A DNA stretch of 64,000 nt from Cohnella sp. SGD-V74 (GCF_003001675.1 NZ_PVYW01000009.1:62001-126000), one strand, 5' to 3'; counted from the first letter of the stretch, positions 25,957-37,628 are shown. Notes: generated from the letters alone by a model not told the origin. Translations and numbers: made by a program.

Positions 25957-26964
25957 ATGGAAGAGGAGCGTATCGTCACCGCGCATCTGATGATGGAAGA
26001 CCAGGCGGTGGAATACAGCTTGCGCCCTCGCTACTTGGCGGAGTATATCGGCCAATCGCAGGTGAAGGACAATCTGAAGATTTACATAGAGGCGGCCAAG
26101 ATGCGGCGGGAGCCGCTCGACCACGTGCTGCTGTACGGCCCCCCGGGGCTCGGCAAGACGACGCTGTCCAACATTATCGCCAACGAGCTCGGCGTTCATA
26201 TTCGCACGACGAGCGGACCGGCGATCGAACGTCCGGGCGATCTCGCGGCGATTCTGACGAATCTGCAGGAGAACGACGTGCTGTTCATCGACGAAATCCA
26301 CCGGCTGCACAGAACGGTGGAGGAAGTGCTGTATCCGGCGATGGAGGATTTCGCGCTCGATTTCATTATCGGCAAAGGACCGAGCGCGCGCTCCGTCAGG
26401 CTCGATCTGCCGAAGTTTACGCTGATCGGCGCGACGACAAGAGCCGGACTGCTGTCCGCGCCGCTCAGGGACCGGTTCGGAGTGGTGAGCCGTCTGGAGT
26501 ACTACGGAGAGGACGAGCTGTCTTTTATTGTGACGAGAACGGCGGAAATTTTCGGAGTCGGCATTATCGGCGAAGCTTCCAGGGAGATCGCCAGACGTTC
26601 GAGAGGAACGCCGAGAATTGCGAACCGGCTGCTGAAGCGGGTCCGCGATCATGCCCAGGTCAGGGGAGACGGCATCATTACCGAAGAGGTCGCGCACGAT
26701 GCGCTGGAGCGCATCCAGGTCGACCCGATGGGGCTCGACAGCATCGACCATAAGATGCTCCGCGCGATGATCGTCAGCTTCGGCGGTCGTCCCGTCGGCC
26801 TTGACACGCTGGCGGCGTCCATCGGGGAGGAAGGCCAGACGATCGAAGACGTGTATGAACCTTATTTAATGCAGATCGGATTCCTGCAGCGGACGCCGCG
26901 AGGAAGAATCGCCACGCCCGCGGCCTATGGCCATCTCGGTCTGCCTCTGCCCGCCGATCGCTGA
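25957..26964 (+). CDS. ruvB: Holliday junction helicase RuvB
   Basis: A 335-residue AAA+ motor that drives branch migration. Walker [10 protein letters not shown] lies at about 62-70, Walker B as LFIDEIHRL, sensor 1 as [18 protein letters not shown], and a C-terminal winged helix with [11 protein letters not shown]. The start at ATG 25957 is set by GAGGAGG at 25942-25948; the frame is open upstream but runs into ruvA. Confidence 0.97.
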   Translation: MEEERIVTAHLMMEDQAVEYSLRPRYLAEYIGQSQVKDNLKIYIEAAKMRREPLDHVLLYGPPGLGKTTLSNIIANELGVHIRTTSGPAIERPGDLAAILTNLQENDVLFIDEIHRLHRTVEEVLYPAMEDFALDFIIGKGPSARSVRLDLPKFTLIGATTRAGLLSAPLRDRFGVVSRLEYYGEDELSFIVTRTAEIFGVGIIGEASREIARRSRGTPRIANRLLKRVRDHAQVRGDGIITEEVAHDALERIQVDPMGLDSIDHKMLRAMIVSFGGRPVGLDTLAASIGEEGQTIEDVYEPYLMQIGFLQRTPRGRIATPAAYGHLGLPLPADR

Positions 26965-27011
26965 CGCCAAGCCATCTCCATCCACCACAACGATGAACGG
27001 AGGTACCCGAT

Positions 27012-29138
27012 ATGATCACAAGCGCTACAAGGAAGACAAAGCCTTCCCGCTTGCTTCTGTTCGTTCTGCTCTCGGCCGTGCTGGCGCTGAGCTCTTCGCC
27101 GCTCGCCGCGCGGGCGGCGGTCGCCGTTCCGGATACGATCCGGGTCGCGCTGTTCCTGAATCTCGGCTCGGGCAAGTATCAGGCCATTACGCCGAACGCG
27201 ACGTTGTCGTCCGCCGGAGGCATGAGCCTGATCTGGCGCGACGGACAGTCGAACGCGGCGTTCGGAACGGTTCCGGCGGGCCAGTCGGCGACTTTCGCGA
27301 TGGACGCCTATCGCGCGCTCGTGCTCGAAACGGCGGATTACAACGCCGCCCTCGCCTCGTTGAAGAAAATCCAGGCGTCCTCCAACGCGGGAGCGATTAT
27401 CCAGCTCGCCAAGTCCGGTAAAACCGTCTACCAGGTGACGGAGGGAGCCTACTCCAGCGCGGCAGGCGCGAGCGCCGCGCTGGCTAAATGGACGAGCGCC
27501 GGAGCGGCGTCGGGGCCGGCGCTGACGAAGGCGCGGGTGCTCGGTCCGTGGGCTGTCGAAACGGGAGCCTACGCGAGCCAAGCGGAGGCGCAAGCCGCTG
27601 CCGACCGGCTCGGAGGCGCCGGCCTGGAAGCGTTCGTCGCCCTTAAGCCGCTTGGCGGCGCCGTGCAGTACGTCGTGCGGATCGGGCAGGAGCAGGACGC
27701 CGCCAAGCTTGGCGCGCTGCAGCAGTCCGCCGCCGCGGCCGGAGCGGCCAACGCGCGCATTCCCGAAGCCGGTGAGCCGTATGCGGTGCTCCGCCAGAAC
27801 GTAGCGCAGGCGGACGCGTCGGCGATGCTGTACGCGCTGCCTGCGGGGGCTTCGTCGGTCATCCGGGTTGAGCCCGCGAGCGCGGACGGCATCTTGCTGG
27901 CCGAACGCAGCAAAAGAACGTATCGGGGCAGTATGGAAATCAGCATTTTGAACCAGTCTCTGGCGGTCGTGAACGAAGTCGACTTCGAACAGTACTTGTA
28001 TTCGGTAGTCGGAGTCGAAGTCGGCCAGAGCTGGCCGCTGGAAGCGCAGAAAGCGCAGGCGGTCGCGGCTCGCACGTACGCGCTGTTCGCCGGCACGGGC
28101 TTCCAGATCGCGAACGTCGTGGACACGACGGTAAGCCAGGCTTACTACGGCATCGGCTCGGAAAACCCGAACTCGACGGCCGGTGTGGACGCGACCGCGG
28201 GGGAGGTGCTGACGTACGGCGGCAAGCTGATCAACGCCGTGTTCTCCGCCAACTCGGGCGGAATTACCGCAGACAACGCAAGCGAAATTTGGGGCGGGGA
28301 CCAGGCGTATTATTCCTCGGCCGTAACGAGTCCGGACGAAGGGCCGCAGCAGGGCAAGCTCGATTGGCACCATGTCGCACTGTCCAACGGAGTGAACGGA
28401 TACGTCCGGTCCGATCTGGTCGCCGACAGCGGCCAGAAGCATGAGAGCGGAGCGAAAATATTGCGGGTCGTCGGCGACGGAGCCGCGGTTCGCTCCAAGC
28501 CGCAGATCGTCAGCACCGTCGAGCCGGTGGCGCGCCTGAATGCAGGCGAGCTTGTCGTAGAGCTGAAGCGGGTTCCGGAATACAACGATTTCAGCTGGAT
28601 CGAAGCGCCGATGACGGGGGATCAATTGCTCGAAGCGCTCAACAAGCGGGCGAAAACCCAGATCGCGGGTCCGCTGCGCACGCTGGAGGTGTCCAAGCGC
28701 GGTCCCTCCGGGCGAGTGACGGAAGTGAAGGCGAACGGAGTCGCCGTGGACGTCGGGGTCGGCGACAATTGGCGCAGCGCGCTGGGCGGCGTCAAGAGCA
28801 CGCTGCTCTCGATCGAGGAAACCGGGCGGTTCGCGATCGTCGGCGGCGACGGCAAGACAAGGAATTATCCCGCACAGGGCGGATCGCTGCAAGTCGTCGG
28901 AGCGGACGGCAAGGCGCGAGCCTTGACCGGCCCGAACGTCTACGTGATGGACGGAGACGGCGGTTTGCGAGCCGGCACGACCTCGCCCGGCTTCGTCATT
29001 ACGGGCAACGGCTACGGCCACGGCGTGGGCATGTCCCAATGGGGCGCGCGCGGGCTGGCCGAACAAGGGTATGACTACCAATATATCCTGAAATACTACT
29101 ACGAGAACGCGACAATCGAAAAGGATGCCAAGCGATGA
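27012..29138 (+). CDS. spoIID: SpoIID/LytB-type protein with SPOR-like repeats
   Basis: A 708-residue exported protein. A signal peptide covers about 1-36 (ends AARAA). Two or three SPOR-like repeats follow at about 135-240 ([38 protein letters not shown]). The SpoIID domain begins around 300 with [35 protein letters not shown] and NSGG, and ends with [21 protein letters not shown]. SpoIID enzymes are glycan-cleaving lytic transglycosylases, in B. subtilis part of engulfment. It is twice the length of SpoIID, and the ruvB-queA position is not that of classic spoIID, so a paralogue (amidase enhancer LytB) is possible. Confidence 0.75.
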   Translation: MITSATRKTKPSRLLLFVLLSAVLALSSSPLAARAAVAVPDTIRVALFLNLGSGKYQAITPNATLSSAGGMSLIWRDGQSNAAFGTVPAGQSATFAMDAYRALVLETADYNAALASLKKIQASSNAGAIIQLAKSGKTVYQVTEGAYSSAAGASAALAKWTSAGAASGPALTKARVLGPWAVETGAYASQAEAQAAADRLGGAGLEAFVALKPLGGAVQYVVRIGQEQDAAKLGALQQSAAAAGAANARIPEAGEPYAVLRQNVAQADASAMLYALPAGASSVIRVEPASADGILLAERSKRTYRGSMEISILNQSLAVVNEVDFEQYLYSVVGVEVGQSWPLEAQKAQAVAARTYALFAGTGFQIANVVDTTVSQAYYGIGSENPNSTAGVDATAGEVLTYGGKLINAVFSANSGGITADNASEIWGGDQAYYSSAVTSPDEGPQQGKLDWHHVALSNGVNGYVRSDLVADSGQKHESGAKILRVVGDGAAVRSKPQIVSTVEPVARLNAGELVVELKRVPEYNDFSWIEAPMTGDQLLEALNKRAKTQIAGPLRTLEVSKRGPSGRVTEVKANGVAVDVGVGDNWRSALGGVKSTLLSIEETGRFAIVGGDGKTRNYPAQGGSLQVVGADGKARALTGPNVYVMDGDGGLRAGTTSPGFVITGNGYGHGVGMSQWGARGLAEQGYDYQYILKYYYENATIEKDAKR

Positions 29139-30175
29139 ACGTTAGCGATTACGATTTTGAACTGCCGGAGTCTCTGATCGCTCAGACTCCGTTATTGGAA
29201 AGAACTTCGTCGCGGCTGCTCGTGCTGGACAAGCGGACGGGCCGTACCGAGCATCGCGTGTTCACCGATTTGGCCGAATATTTGCAGCCGGGGGATACGC
29301 TCGTGCTCAACGATACGAGGGTGCTCCCGGCGCGTCTGTTCGGCGTCAAGGCGGATACCGGCGCGAAGGCGGAGCTGCTGCTGCTTAAGCGGATCGAGGG
29401 CGACCGTTGGGAAACTCTTGTCCGTCCGGGCAAAAAGCTGCATCGCGGAGCGACTATCGTGTTCGGTCCTTCCGATAAGCCGCTGCTCTCCGCGACGGTG
29501 GAAGAAGAAGGCGAGCTGGGGGCGAGAATCGTTCGCTTCGAGTACGAGGGCATCTTCAACGAGCTGTTGGATCGGCTCGGCCATATGCCGCTTCCGCCTT
29601 ACATTAAAGAAACGTTGAGCGACCGCGAGCGGTACCAGACCGTCTATTCGCGCAACGAAGGTTCGGCTGCCGCGCCTACGGCGGGGCTGCATTTTACGGA
29701 GGCTTTTCTGGAGCGCCTGCAGGCGAAAGGGGTGCGGCTGTGCCCGATCACGCTGCACGTCGGGCTCGGCACGTTCCGACCGGTGTCGGCGGAGACGGTC
29801 GAGGAGCACGAGATGCACGCCGAATGGTATTCGGTTAGCGAAGAGAGCGCCAGATTGCTTAACGAGGCGAAGGCAAGCGGAGGCAGAATTGTCGCCGTCG
29901 GCACGACGTCGGCCAGAACGCTGGAGACGATCGGACAGCGCTTCAAGAACGTCCCGATCGAGGCGTGCAGCGGGTGGACGAGCATTTTCATTTTCCCCGG
30001 TTACGAATTTACGATGGTCGACGCGCTGCTGACGAACTTCCACTTGCCGCGTTCCACGCTGGTCATGTTGGTCAGCGCTCTGGCCGGCAGGGAGAACATT
30101 ATTGGCGCTTATAAGGAAGCGATCGAGCAGGAATATCGCTTCTTCAGCTTCGGGGACGCGATGTTCATTACCTAG
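29135..30175 (+). CDS. queA: S-adenosylmethionine:tRNA ribosyltransferase-isomerase
   Basis: A 346-residue enzyme that moves the ribosyl group of SAM to preQ1 in tRNA to form epoxyqueuosine. Family motifs include the start [44 protein letters not shown] and [10 protein letters not shown]. It starts at ATG 29135 within the SpoIID stop (ATGA overlap) and is followed by tgt, the partner enzyme of the queuosine pathway. Confidence 0.97.
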   Translation: MNVSDYDFELPESLIAQTPLLERTSSRLLVLDKRTGRTEHRVFTDLAEYLQPGDTLVLNDTRVLPARLFGVKADTGAKAELLLLKRIEGDRWETLVRPGKKLHRGATIVFGPSDKPLLSATVEEEGELGARIVRFEYEGIFNELLDRLGHMPLPPYIKETLSDRERYQTVYSRNEGSAAAPTAGLHFTEAFLERLQAKGVRLCPITLHVGLGTFRPVSAETVEEHEMHAEWYSVSEESARLLNEAKASGGRIVAVGTTSARTLETIGQRFKNVPIEACSGWTSIFIFPGYEFTMVDALLTNFHLPRSTLVMLVSALAGRENIIGAYKEAIEQEYRFFSFGDAMFIT

Positions 30176-31378
<1,203 letters not shown>

Positions 31379-31396
31379 GAGAGGGGGGAAAACGAA

Positions 31397-31711
31397 ATGT
31401 GGTTGGCAGAAACGGCAGGCGGCGGCAACATCTGGATGACGCTGGCGCCCTTTATTCTCATGTTCGCCATTTTTTATTTCCTGTTGATCCGTCCGCAACA
31501 GAAGAAGCAGAAGCAGCGCGGTGCGATGCTGAACTCTCTGAAGAAGGGCGATAAAGTAACGACGGTAGGCGGATTGCACGGGACGATCGCGGAGATTACC
31601 GACGATACGGTCGTGTTGAAGGTAAACGACGTCACCAAGCTGACGTTCGACCGTTCTTCGGTGAACAACGTATCGGCGAAGAGCGAGACTCCATCGTTGG
31701 AAAAGTCCTGA
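31397..31711 (+). CDS. yajC: Preprotein translocase accessory subunit YajC
   Basis: A 104-residue protein with one membrane segment (about 15-32, FILMFAIFYFLLIRPQQKKQK) and a small cytoplasmic SH3-like domain (GDKVTTVGGLHGTI). YajC associates with SecDF in the Sec translocon. It ends the queA-tgt-yajC run and has a strong terminator; secDF lie 4.6 kb further on. AGAGGGGGG precedes the ATG. Confidence 0.93.
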   Translation: MWLAETAGGGNIWMTLAPFILMFAIFYFLLIRPQQKKQKQRGAMLNSLKKGDKVTTVGGLHGTIAEITDDTVVLKVNDVTKLTFDRSSVNNVSAKSETPSLEKS

Positions 31712-31727
31712 TCCCTTGCAAGCACGA

Positions 31728-31774
31728 AAGCCTTCCCATCCGGATAACGTTCCGGGACGGGAAGGCTTTTTTTT
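31728..31774 (+). terminator. Intrinsic terminator after yajC
   Basis: A 10-bp stem, AAGCCTTCCC (31728-31737) with GGGAAGGCTT (31759-31768), is followed by T's to 31774. Confidence 0.9.
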
Positions 31775-31788
31775 GCGCGTCTGCGCGG

Positions 31789-32646
31789 TCAAGACTCAAC
31801 GGGGTAAGGCGGCTCGAGCTTGTCGCGGTGCTGGACGATGGCGCCCGAGTAAGAACGGCTTTCGGCCCAGGCTCCGATCTTCAATCCGACGTACACGCTG
31901 AATCCGGCGAGCGCCAGTCCGGCAATCATGTCCGTAAACCAGTGAATGCCGAGATAGAAAATCGCGAACACGATGACGATCGCGTTGATCCAGGCGAATA
32001 CTGCCCACCGGCGTATGCCGGACTTGCTCGCGACCAGGGCGAGCGTGACGGAGAGCGAGGTGTGAAGGCTCGGAAAGCAGTTGTTCAGGCCCGACAACGA
32101 ACGATAGTGCTGCTCGAAAGTGGGGAAAACGTTCAGCATCAGAAACTGGATTTGCGGATTGGCGTACCAGGCTTCGTTCACGGGAACGAACAGATAGAAA
32201 GGCACGGCCAGCAAGTAATTGAGCACAATCGCAACGCAGAGGGCGTAATAGAGTCTCATGTTCCGCAGGTACGTATAGATGCCGACCGAGGCGATCATCG
32301 AAGCTTGAAACAGCACCAGATAGAATATTGCGGTAAAGCCGATCAGGACGTCGGATTTCAAGAGGCTTTGCAGATTGGCCTGCCAGGCTCCTTCCCATCC
32401 GGTCAGCATCGGAGTCAGGTCGTAAGAGACGTTGATCCACTCTTCGAGATGCAGCTCGTATTTGTTCACCAGCAGGATCGCCAATACGGCGACGAAAAAC
32501 AGCAAATATTTGCGCGAGCCGATCAAGGCTTTGACGAACGCCAGACCGACCGCGAGAGGCTGCCGGCCCGTGCCGTACCAGATCAGCGCGGCGACCGCGA
32601 GCGCGGTGGAGTATGCCACGGTTGACATACTGTGAAATAAAGTCAT
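31789..32646 (-). CDS. PAP2-family membrane phosphatase
   Basis: A 285-residue protein with about six membrane segments. The PAP2 signatures are present: FPSLHTSLSVTLAL (catalytic His) and the second motif GIHWFTDMIAGLAL (His/Asp). Such enzymes dephosphorylate lipid phosphates such as phosphatidate or undecaprenyl pyrophosphate; the layout resembles the inositol-phosphorylceramide-synthase-like branch, but the substrate cannot be read. The ATG at 32646 has GGAGGA 8 bp upstream, better than the longer in-frame start. It is convergent with yajC. Confidence 0.8.
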   Translation of the reverse strand: MTLFHSMSTVAYSTALAVAALIWYGTGRQPLAVGLAFVKALIGSRKYLLFFVAVLAILLVNKYELHLEEWINVSYDLTPMLTGWEGAWQANLQSLLKSDVLIGFTAIFYLVLFQASMIASVGIYTYLRNMRLYYALCVAIVLNYLLAVPFYLFVPVNEAWYANPQIQFLMLNVFPTFEQHYRSLSGLNNCFPSLHTSLSVTLALVASKSGIRRWAVFAWINAIVIVFAIFYLGIHWFTDMIAGLALAGFSVYVGLKIGAWAESRSYSGAIVQHRDKLEPPYPVES

Positions 32647-32714
32647 GACGCGTCCTCCGAACACGATGTTGATAGCACCAGCCCATTATATCACATGGCA
32701 GGCGCTTTCACCCG

Positions 32715-33119
32715 TCAACGGGATTTCGCGCCGGAGCCGGCGTTGACTCCGAGTATTCCCCCGACGGCCCCGGAGAGGCAGGCGACGAGCAGCAGGATGG
32801 GAACGGCCGACGACCAGCCGGCGTTGGTGGCCAGGAAGCTGATGGCGACCAGCAGTATGGAGTAGAGCAAGCCGTTGGCCATGCCGAAGTACCATCCCCG
32901 GCGACCCGATTTTTTGGCCGACACGAAGCCGCCCGCGAAGTTCGCGAAGCCGTGCACGCCGAACACCCAAGGCAGCATGTTCGATTCGTTCAAGGAAGAG
33001 CCGGTAAGCAGGATGGACAGGATGAGGGCGCCGACGGCAAGCCAAATGCCGGACCAGTACAGGCCCGAGGCAACGGGAGAAGCATTGCGCAGCCCGAATA
33101 TGCGGGATAACGAACTCAA
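32715..33119 (-). CDS. YrzE/TIGR04086-type small membrane protein
   Basis: A 134-residue protein with about four membrane segments, fitting the TIGR04086 family (B. subtilis YrzE), which is found beside yajC and spoVB in Bacillales. Function is unknown. The start is TTG at 33119 with AGGAGTG upstream. It lies 68 bp before the PAP2 gene on the same strand and diverges from the DUF421 gene. Confidence 0.75.
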   Translation of the reverse strand: MSSLSRIFGLRNASPVASGLYWSGIWLAVGALILSILLTGSSLNESNMLPWVFGVHGFANFAGGFVSAKKSGRRGWYFGMANGLLYSILLVAISFLATNAGWSSAVPILLLVACLSGAVGGILGVNAGSGAKSR

Positions 33120-33353
33120 TGCCGATCACTCCTAACGAAATAGGTTTTGTATCAGCTTATGGCGGGCAAACGGTTCGTAGTACAGGCCCGCCGCGATTTT
33201 CGGAGCGGGATCGGGCAGGGATTACCATATTTTCCGCAGGGAAGAACGGAATGAGGGAATTGACCGGCGGTGACACTATAGGTCCGAGCTACCTTACCCG
33301 GCAGAGCCAGGCAGCGACAGGCTGCCGCGCCGGGGCGAAATACGGAGGGAAAC
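33120..33353. other. Divergent intergenic region
   Basis: This gap separates the YrzE-like gene from the DUF421 gene and must hold promoters for both. I see no clear -10/-35 pair and no other element. Confidence 0.4.
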
Positions 33354-34121
33354 ATGGAACTGACGGCGATATTGCTTCGGACGATCTTCATGTATTTCTT
33401 CATCTTCCTGATCATGAGGATGATGGGCAAGCGCGAAATCGGCAAGCTGTCGGTATTTGATCTGGTCATCTCGATCATGATCGCGGAAATCGCCGTCATC
33501 GTCATCGAGTCGACGGAGAAGGGGATGATGACAGCCATCGCCCCGATCGTTATGCTGGTGCTGATCCAGATCGGAATCGCCTTCCTATCGCTGAAAAACC
33601 GGACGATGCGCCTGCTGATCGACGGCAAGCCGAGCGTTCTTGTTCAAGACGGGCATCTGAACCGCAAGGAGATGCTGCGCCAAAGATACAATCTGGACGA
33701 TCTGATGCTTCAGCTGCGGGAAAATCAGGTGTCCGATCTCGACGAAGTCCAGCTGGCCGTGCTGGAATCGACGGGCAAGCTGTCGGTCATTGTTAAGGAG
33801 CGCAGCGGAAGCGGCAACAGCAACAACAGCGGCGGTAGCGGCGGAGGAGGGGGCTCCGGCAACTCGAGCGGCGACTCTTCCTCGGGGGATTCCGGGCAGA
33901 CCGGTTACGGCAAAGCTGACGCGGGGCCGAAAATACGCTATGAGCTGCTGCCGCTGCCGCTCATTATGGACGGTCAGGTGCAGGACGACAATTTGGAAAA
34001 GCTGGGCAAAACCCGGTTCTGGTTAAAGAGCGAGCTGCAGCAGTACGACGTGGACAACTTTAAGCAGGTGTTCTTCTGCAGCATCGACCATAAGGGAAAG
34101 CTGTACGTGGACAAAAAGTAA
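33354..34121 (+). CDS. DUF421 (YetF-type) membrane protein
   Basis: A 255-residue protein with three N-terminal membrane segments (about 5-85) and the DUF421 cytoplasmic domain (LLIDGKPSVLVQDG, NLDDLMLQLRENQV). The two halves of the soluble part are split by a low-complexity Gly/Ser/Asn stretch at about 143-182, absent in most family members. Conserved C-terminal residues resume with RYELLPLPLIMDGQV. Some YetF proteins work in spores (YdfS/YetF-like water or germinant transport), but no role can be assigned here. GGAGGG precedes the ATG. Confidence 0.8.
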   Translation: MELTAILLRTIFMYFFIFLIMRMMGKREIGKLSVFDLVISIMIAEIAVIVIESTEKGMMTAIAPIVMLVLIQIGIAFLSLKNRTMRLLIDGKPSVLVQDGHLNRKEMLRQRYNLDDLMLQLRENQVSDLDEVQLAVLESTGKLSVIVKERSGSGNSNNSGGSGGGGGSGNSSGDSSSGDSGQTGYGKADAGPKIRYELLPLPLIMDGQVQDDNLEKLGKTRFWLKSELQQYDVDNFKQVFFCSIDHKGKLYVDKK

Positions 34122-34195
34122 ACGGCAGCCGACGGGCAAGCAGTAACGCAAATAGCGCAGATGCCGCGACGAGACGGCCGATTCGACCTGGCTGC

Positions 34196-35770
34196 TTATT
34201 GCGGATTGCGCGGAGTCAGATAGCGCCCGATGATCGGCACTCTGGAGACGTCCGCCCGATCGACCAGCCGGAGAGGCACGAGCAGCAGCGCATAGACGAC
34301 GATGCCTGCCGCCCCCGCGAGTATAAGATCGGCGGCGCTCGGACCGAACCAGTCGAACTCCCAGATTCGCAAAGTCGCCGCGCTCATGACGATCATCGCG
34401 GCAGTAACTTTGAGAAACTCGAGCGGGCGCATCCGAAATCCCGTAAGACGAGCGACGCTGATCCAGTGAAGCAGCGTGACGAGCATCATGTTGACGCCGA
34501 TGGCGATGACGACGCCGATAATGCCGAGCTGCGGGTCGGTGGCGAGCCGGACGATGAGAACGAGCTTTACGGCCGCTCCGGCAAAGGTGTTGAACAGGGC
34601 GGTTCCCGGGCGGTTAAGCGCCTGCAGGGCGGCTTGAAGGGGAGCTTGCATATACAGGAAAATCGCCAGCGGCGCCATCCATCTGAGCATGTGGGCCATC
34701 GAATCGTCCCCGTAGAGCAGCTTGCACACCGGAGCGGCCATCAGCGAGAGCAGGACGACGAAGGGCGCTCCCGTAATGACGGCCAGCTTCATCGATTGAT
34801 GAAGCCGCACGCGGATCGTGGACCAATCGCCCCGGGAAGCCGCTTCGGACAAGGACGGCACGAGCGATACGGCCAAGGAGTACGTCAGCGCTCCCGGCAG
34901 CAGCAGCAGCGGGATGACCATCCCTTGCAGCGCTCCGTATTGGGCCGTTGCTCCCGCGGCAGCGATGCCGGCGATCGTCAAGCTTCTTACGGTCAGAATC
35001 GACTCCAGCAAGTAGGAGAGGGAGCCGATCATTTTGCTCCCGGTTACAGGAACGGCCGTATTCAGCAGTTCGCGGGAATAGCTTCTTGCCGGAGCTTTGC
35101 CGGAGCCCGACGCCGAAGGCGAGGGTTCTTTGGCGCGGTCGCGGACGAATTGCCGCCACAGCACGAGCAGGCCCGCGCATTCTCCGGCCCCCATGCCCAG
35201 CACGCCTCCCGCGGAGGCGGCCTCCAAGCCGTAGGGCAGCAGCAGCCAGGCGAGCAGCAGCGTAAACACGATGCGGCATACCGTCTCCGCCGTCTGGGAC
35301 ATCGCGGTGGGGATCATGTTCTGTTTGCCTTGAAAATAGCCGCGCCAGACGGAAGAGACGGCGACGAGCGGAAGAATGGGAATCATCGCGAGGAAGGCGG
35401 TGTGCACCCGGGAATCGGTCATGATTCGCGTAGCGATGAACTCCGACAGCGCCAAGCACAGCGCCGCCGCGACCAGACTGATTCCGAGCGAGATCGAGAC
35501 CGCGATTTTGAGAATTCGGCGCACTCCGGCGGAGTCGTTCTTCGAGTCCGCCTCCGCGACGAGCTTGGCGACCGCGAGCGGGATGCCTCCGGAGATCAGC
35601 GTCAGAAGCACGATCGTGAAGGGGAAGACGAGCTGGATCAGTCCGACGCCTTCCGCGCCGATCATTCTCGGCAGTGCGATGCGGGGCACGAAGCCGAGCA
35701 CTCGATTCAGCAGTCCGGCCGCCAGCAAAATCATGGCGCCTTGGATGAAAGATTGTTTGCGCAAGCTCAA
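34196..35770 (-). CDS. spoVB: Stage V sporulation protein B-like lipid flippase
   Basis: A 524-residue polytopic protein (about 14 membrane segments) of the MVF/polysaccharide-export family. SpoVB is needed for spore cortex synthesis and can act as a lipid II flippase. The N-terminus (SFIQGAMILLAAGLLNRVLGFVPRI) and VWRGYFQGKQNMIPTAMSQ are typical. The start is TTG at 35770, with a second TTG two codons in; AGAGGGA lies upstream. The order yajC-yrzE-spoVB-comN-secDF matches Bacillales. MurJ-type function is also possible. Confidence 0.85.
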   Translation of the reverse strand: MSLRKQSFIQGAMILLAAGLLNRVLGFVPRIALPRMIGAEGVGLIQLVFPFTIVLLTLISGGIPLAVAKLVAEADSKNDSAGVRRILKIAVSISLGISLVAAALCLALSEFIATRIMTDSRVHTAFLAMIPILPLVAVSSVWRGYFQGKQNMIPTAMSQTAETVCRIVFTLLLAWLLLPYGLEAASAGGVLGMGAGECAGLLVLWRQFVRDRAKEPSPSASGSGKAPARSYSRELLNTAVPVTGSKMIGSLSYLLESILTVRSLTIAGIAAAGATAQYGALQGMVIPLLLLPGALTYSLAVSLVPSLSEAASRGDWSTIRVRLHQSMKLAVITGAPFVVLLSLMAAPVCKLLYGDDSMAHMLRWMAPLAIFLYMQAPLQAALQALNRPGTALFNTFAGAAVKLVLIVRLATDPQLGIIGVVIAIGVNMMLVTLLHWISVARLTGFRMRPLEFLKVTAAMIVMSAATLRIWEFDWFGPSAADLILAGAAGIVVYALLLVPLRLVDRADVSRVPIIGRYLTPRNPQ

Positions 35771-35928
35771 AGAGATCCCTCTTCCCTAGGATGGGGTTAG
35801 TCCATATGTATGCGATGGTTGTCCATCTTCATGCCTTTGGAAGGAAATCGGGGGTTGAACGGAGAAAGAATATAAAGGATGATAAGGAGAACGACGTTGC
35901 ACTTACATCGGGCAGGAGGGAATCGCTG

Positions 35929-36234
35929 TTGGAGGAGCAGGACAATAGTATGCCGCCCGTCGGTCCGGATACGACCGAGAACGAATCCGGGTTGAACGAG
36001 GACGAGCTGAACGATACGATTGCGCAGCTATGCCGCAGCAAAGCGGAAGAGTTTCATCTGATCGGCTACGAGCAGGTGACGGGGGCGGACGTGTGGGAAT
36101 GCGTCAGCGACAAGTACCATAAGAAAGGAATCCCGCCGCTGCACGAAATCGTGAACGATATTTTATCCTTGAAGGTTACGCAGTTTATGAACTACATTAC
36201 GCTGAATATGTATAGAGGCGAGTATCGCAAGTAG
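35929..36234 (+). CDS. comN: ComN-like post-transcriptional regulator
   Basis: A protein of about 101 residues with the ComN/post-transcriptional-regulator core LCRSKAEEFHLIGYEQVTGADVWECVSDKYHKKG. In B. subtilis ComN (YrzD) controls comE mRNA accumulation and sits at the same place before secDF. The start is uncertain: TTG 35929 has AGGAGGG at 35914-35920 with 8-bp spacing, while ATG 35950 has GGAGGAG 12 bp upstream. A terminator follows. Confidence 0.75.
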   Translation: MEEQDNSMPPVGPDTTENESGLNEDELNDTIAQLCRSKAEEFHLIGYEQVTGADVWECVSDKYHKKGIPPLHEIVNDILSLKVTQFMNYITLNMYRGEYRK

Positions 36235-36240
36235 AGGAGC

Positions 36241-36290
36241 GGACTATTCCCGACATCTTTCGATGGATGGGGGTAGTCCCTTTCTTTTTG
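36241..36290 (+). terminator. Intrinsic terminator after comN
   Basis: GGACTA (36241-36246) pairs with TAGTCC (36274-36279), extended by CCC/GGG inside, and is followed by TTTCTTTTT. Confidence 0.75.
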
Positions 36291-36317
36291 ACTTCCTTTT
36301 GATCGCGTAGGTATAAT
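36288..36317 (+). promoter_or_regulatory. Promoter of secDF
   Basis: TTGACT (36288-36293), an 18-bp spacer and TATAAT (36312-36317). The -35 overlaps the T-tract of the comN terminator. Confidence 0.75.
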
Positions 36318-36353
36318 AGGAACATTGAGAATTGAAAGGGGACCGCAACAGAG

Positions 36354-37628
36354 ATGAAACGTATTGTAGCTTTCGTGCTCGTCGTTCTCGTCAGCTTCGC
36401 CGTGATGGGCGTTTTCACCCCGGGGCTGCTGAACGGTACGAAGCTTGGGCTCGATCTGAAAGGCGGGGTCGAAATTTTGTACGAGGCCCATCCGCTCACG
36501 GAGGGCGGCACCGTCACCAAAGAATCGCTGACTCGGACGGCGATGAGCCTGGAAGAGCGGGCGAACCGGAACGGCGTAGCCGAGCCGGAGGTCACGACGG
36601 AGGGCAACAATCGCATTCGCTTGAAAATCGCCGTTTCGACGGGCGAAACCGCCAAAGAACGGGACGATGCGATTCAGAAAATCCGCGACCTGATGAAACG
36701 CCCGGCGGAGCTTCAATTCCGCAGCTCGGTAGGCTGCGAAGACGGTTCCTATTGCAATGTGGAGCTGTATGGCTCCGACTTCAAAGAGGGCGCCGCCAAA
36801 GTCGAGATGGGCGAACTCAACAGCTACATGGTTCGAATCGAAGTGAAGGACAAGCAGAAGCTGGCCGACGCGTCGAGCAAGCTCGTAGGCAAGCAGCTGG
36901 CGATTTTCCTGGACGACCAGATGGAATCGGCTCCGGTCGTGCAGCAGGCGCTGACCGACGGAACGGCCGTCATTACCGGCCAGGATTCCCGGCAAGAGGC
37001 GCAGGATTTGGCCGACATTATCAACTTGGGCGCTCTGCCGCTTAAGCTGACTGAGAAATATACGCAGAGCGTCGGCGCGACGCTGGGACAGAAAGCGCTG
37101 GAGGACACGCTGTTCGCGGGTCTGCTCGCATCGGTGCTGATCCTGGTGTTCATGGTCGCCGTGTATCGGCTTCCGGGCTTCGTCGGAAGCATCTGTCTCA
37201 TCGTGTTCGTATGGATGCTGCTCGGCGTTCTCTATCTGATGAACGCGACGCTCACGCTGCCCGGCATTGCCGCGTTCGTGCTCGGAGTCGGGATCGCCGT
37301 CGACGCGAACATCATTACGGCCGAACGGATCATGGAGGAGCTGCGCAGCGGCAAATCGATCGCGTCTTCTCTGCGCGCCGGCGCGAAGCACAGCTTCCGC
37401 ACGATTATCGACGCTCATCTGACGTCCGCGATCGCCGGGTTCGTGCTCCTGTTCATGGGACACGGCATCGTCAAGAGCTTCGCGATCGTCTTCCTGTGGA
37501 GTATCGCGGTCAATATCATTACGAACGTATTCCTTCCTCGTTACTTGCTTAACTTGCTCGTGAAGAGCTCTTACTTCACCAAACCGAAGTATTACAACGT
37601 GAAGGAGAGTGAAATCAATGCGCTCTAG
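36354..37628 (+). CDS. secD: Protein translocase subunit SecD
   Basis: A 424-residue RND-family subunit that uses the proton gradient to pull proteins through SecYEG. It has one N-terminal membrane helix, the large extracytoplasmic domain with LGLDLKGGVEILYEA, then five C-terminal helices with GVGIAVDANIITAERIMEE. In B. subtilis secD and secF are fused; here they are separate, overlapping by 11 bp. GAAAGGGG precedes the ATG. Confidence 0.96.
   Translation: MKRIVAFVLVVLVSFAVMGVFTPGLLNGTKLGLDLKGGVEILYEAHPLTEGGTVTKESLTRTAMSLEERANRNGVAEPEVTTEGNNRIRLKIAVSTGETAKERDDAIQKIRDLMKRPAELQFRSSVGCEDGSYCNVELYGSDFKEGAAKVEMGELNSYMVRIEVKDKQKLADASSKLVGKQLAIFLDDQMESAPVVQQALTDGTAVITGQDSRQEAQDLADIINLGALPLKLTEKYTQSVGATLGQKALEDTLFAGLLASVLILVFMVAVYRLPGFVGSICLIVFVWMLLGVLYLMNATLTLPGIAAFVLGVGIAVDANIITAERIMEELRSGKSIASSLRAGAKHSFRTIIDAHLTSAIAGFVLLFMGHGIVKSFAIVFLWSIAVNIITNVFLPRYLLNLLVKSSYFTKPKYYNVKESEINAL

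Noticed and set aside
26925..29081. Long minus-strand frame opposite spoIID
   Set aside because: An Arg-rich antisense shadow; the + strand has clear SpoIID motifs.
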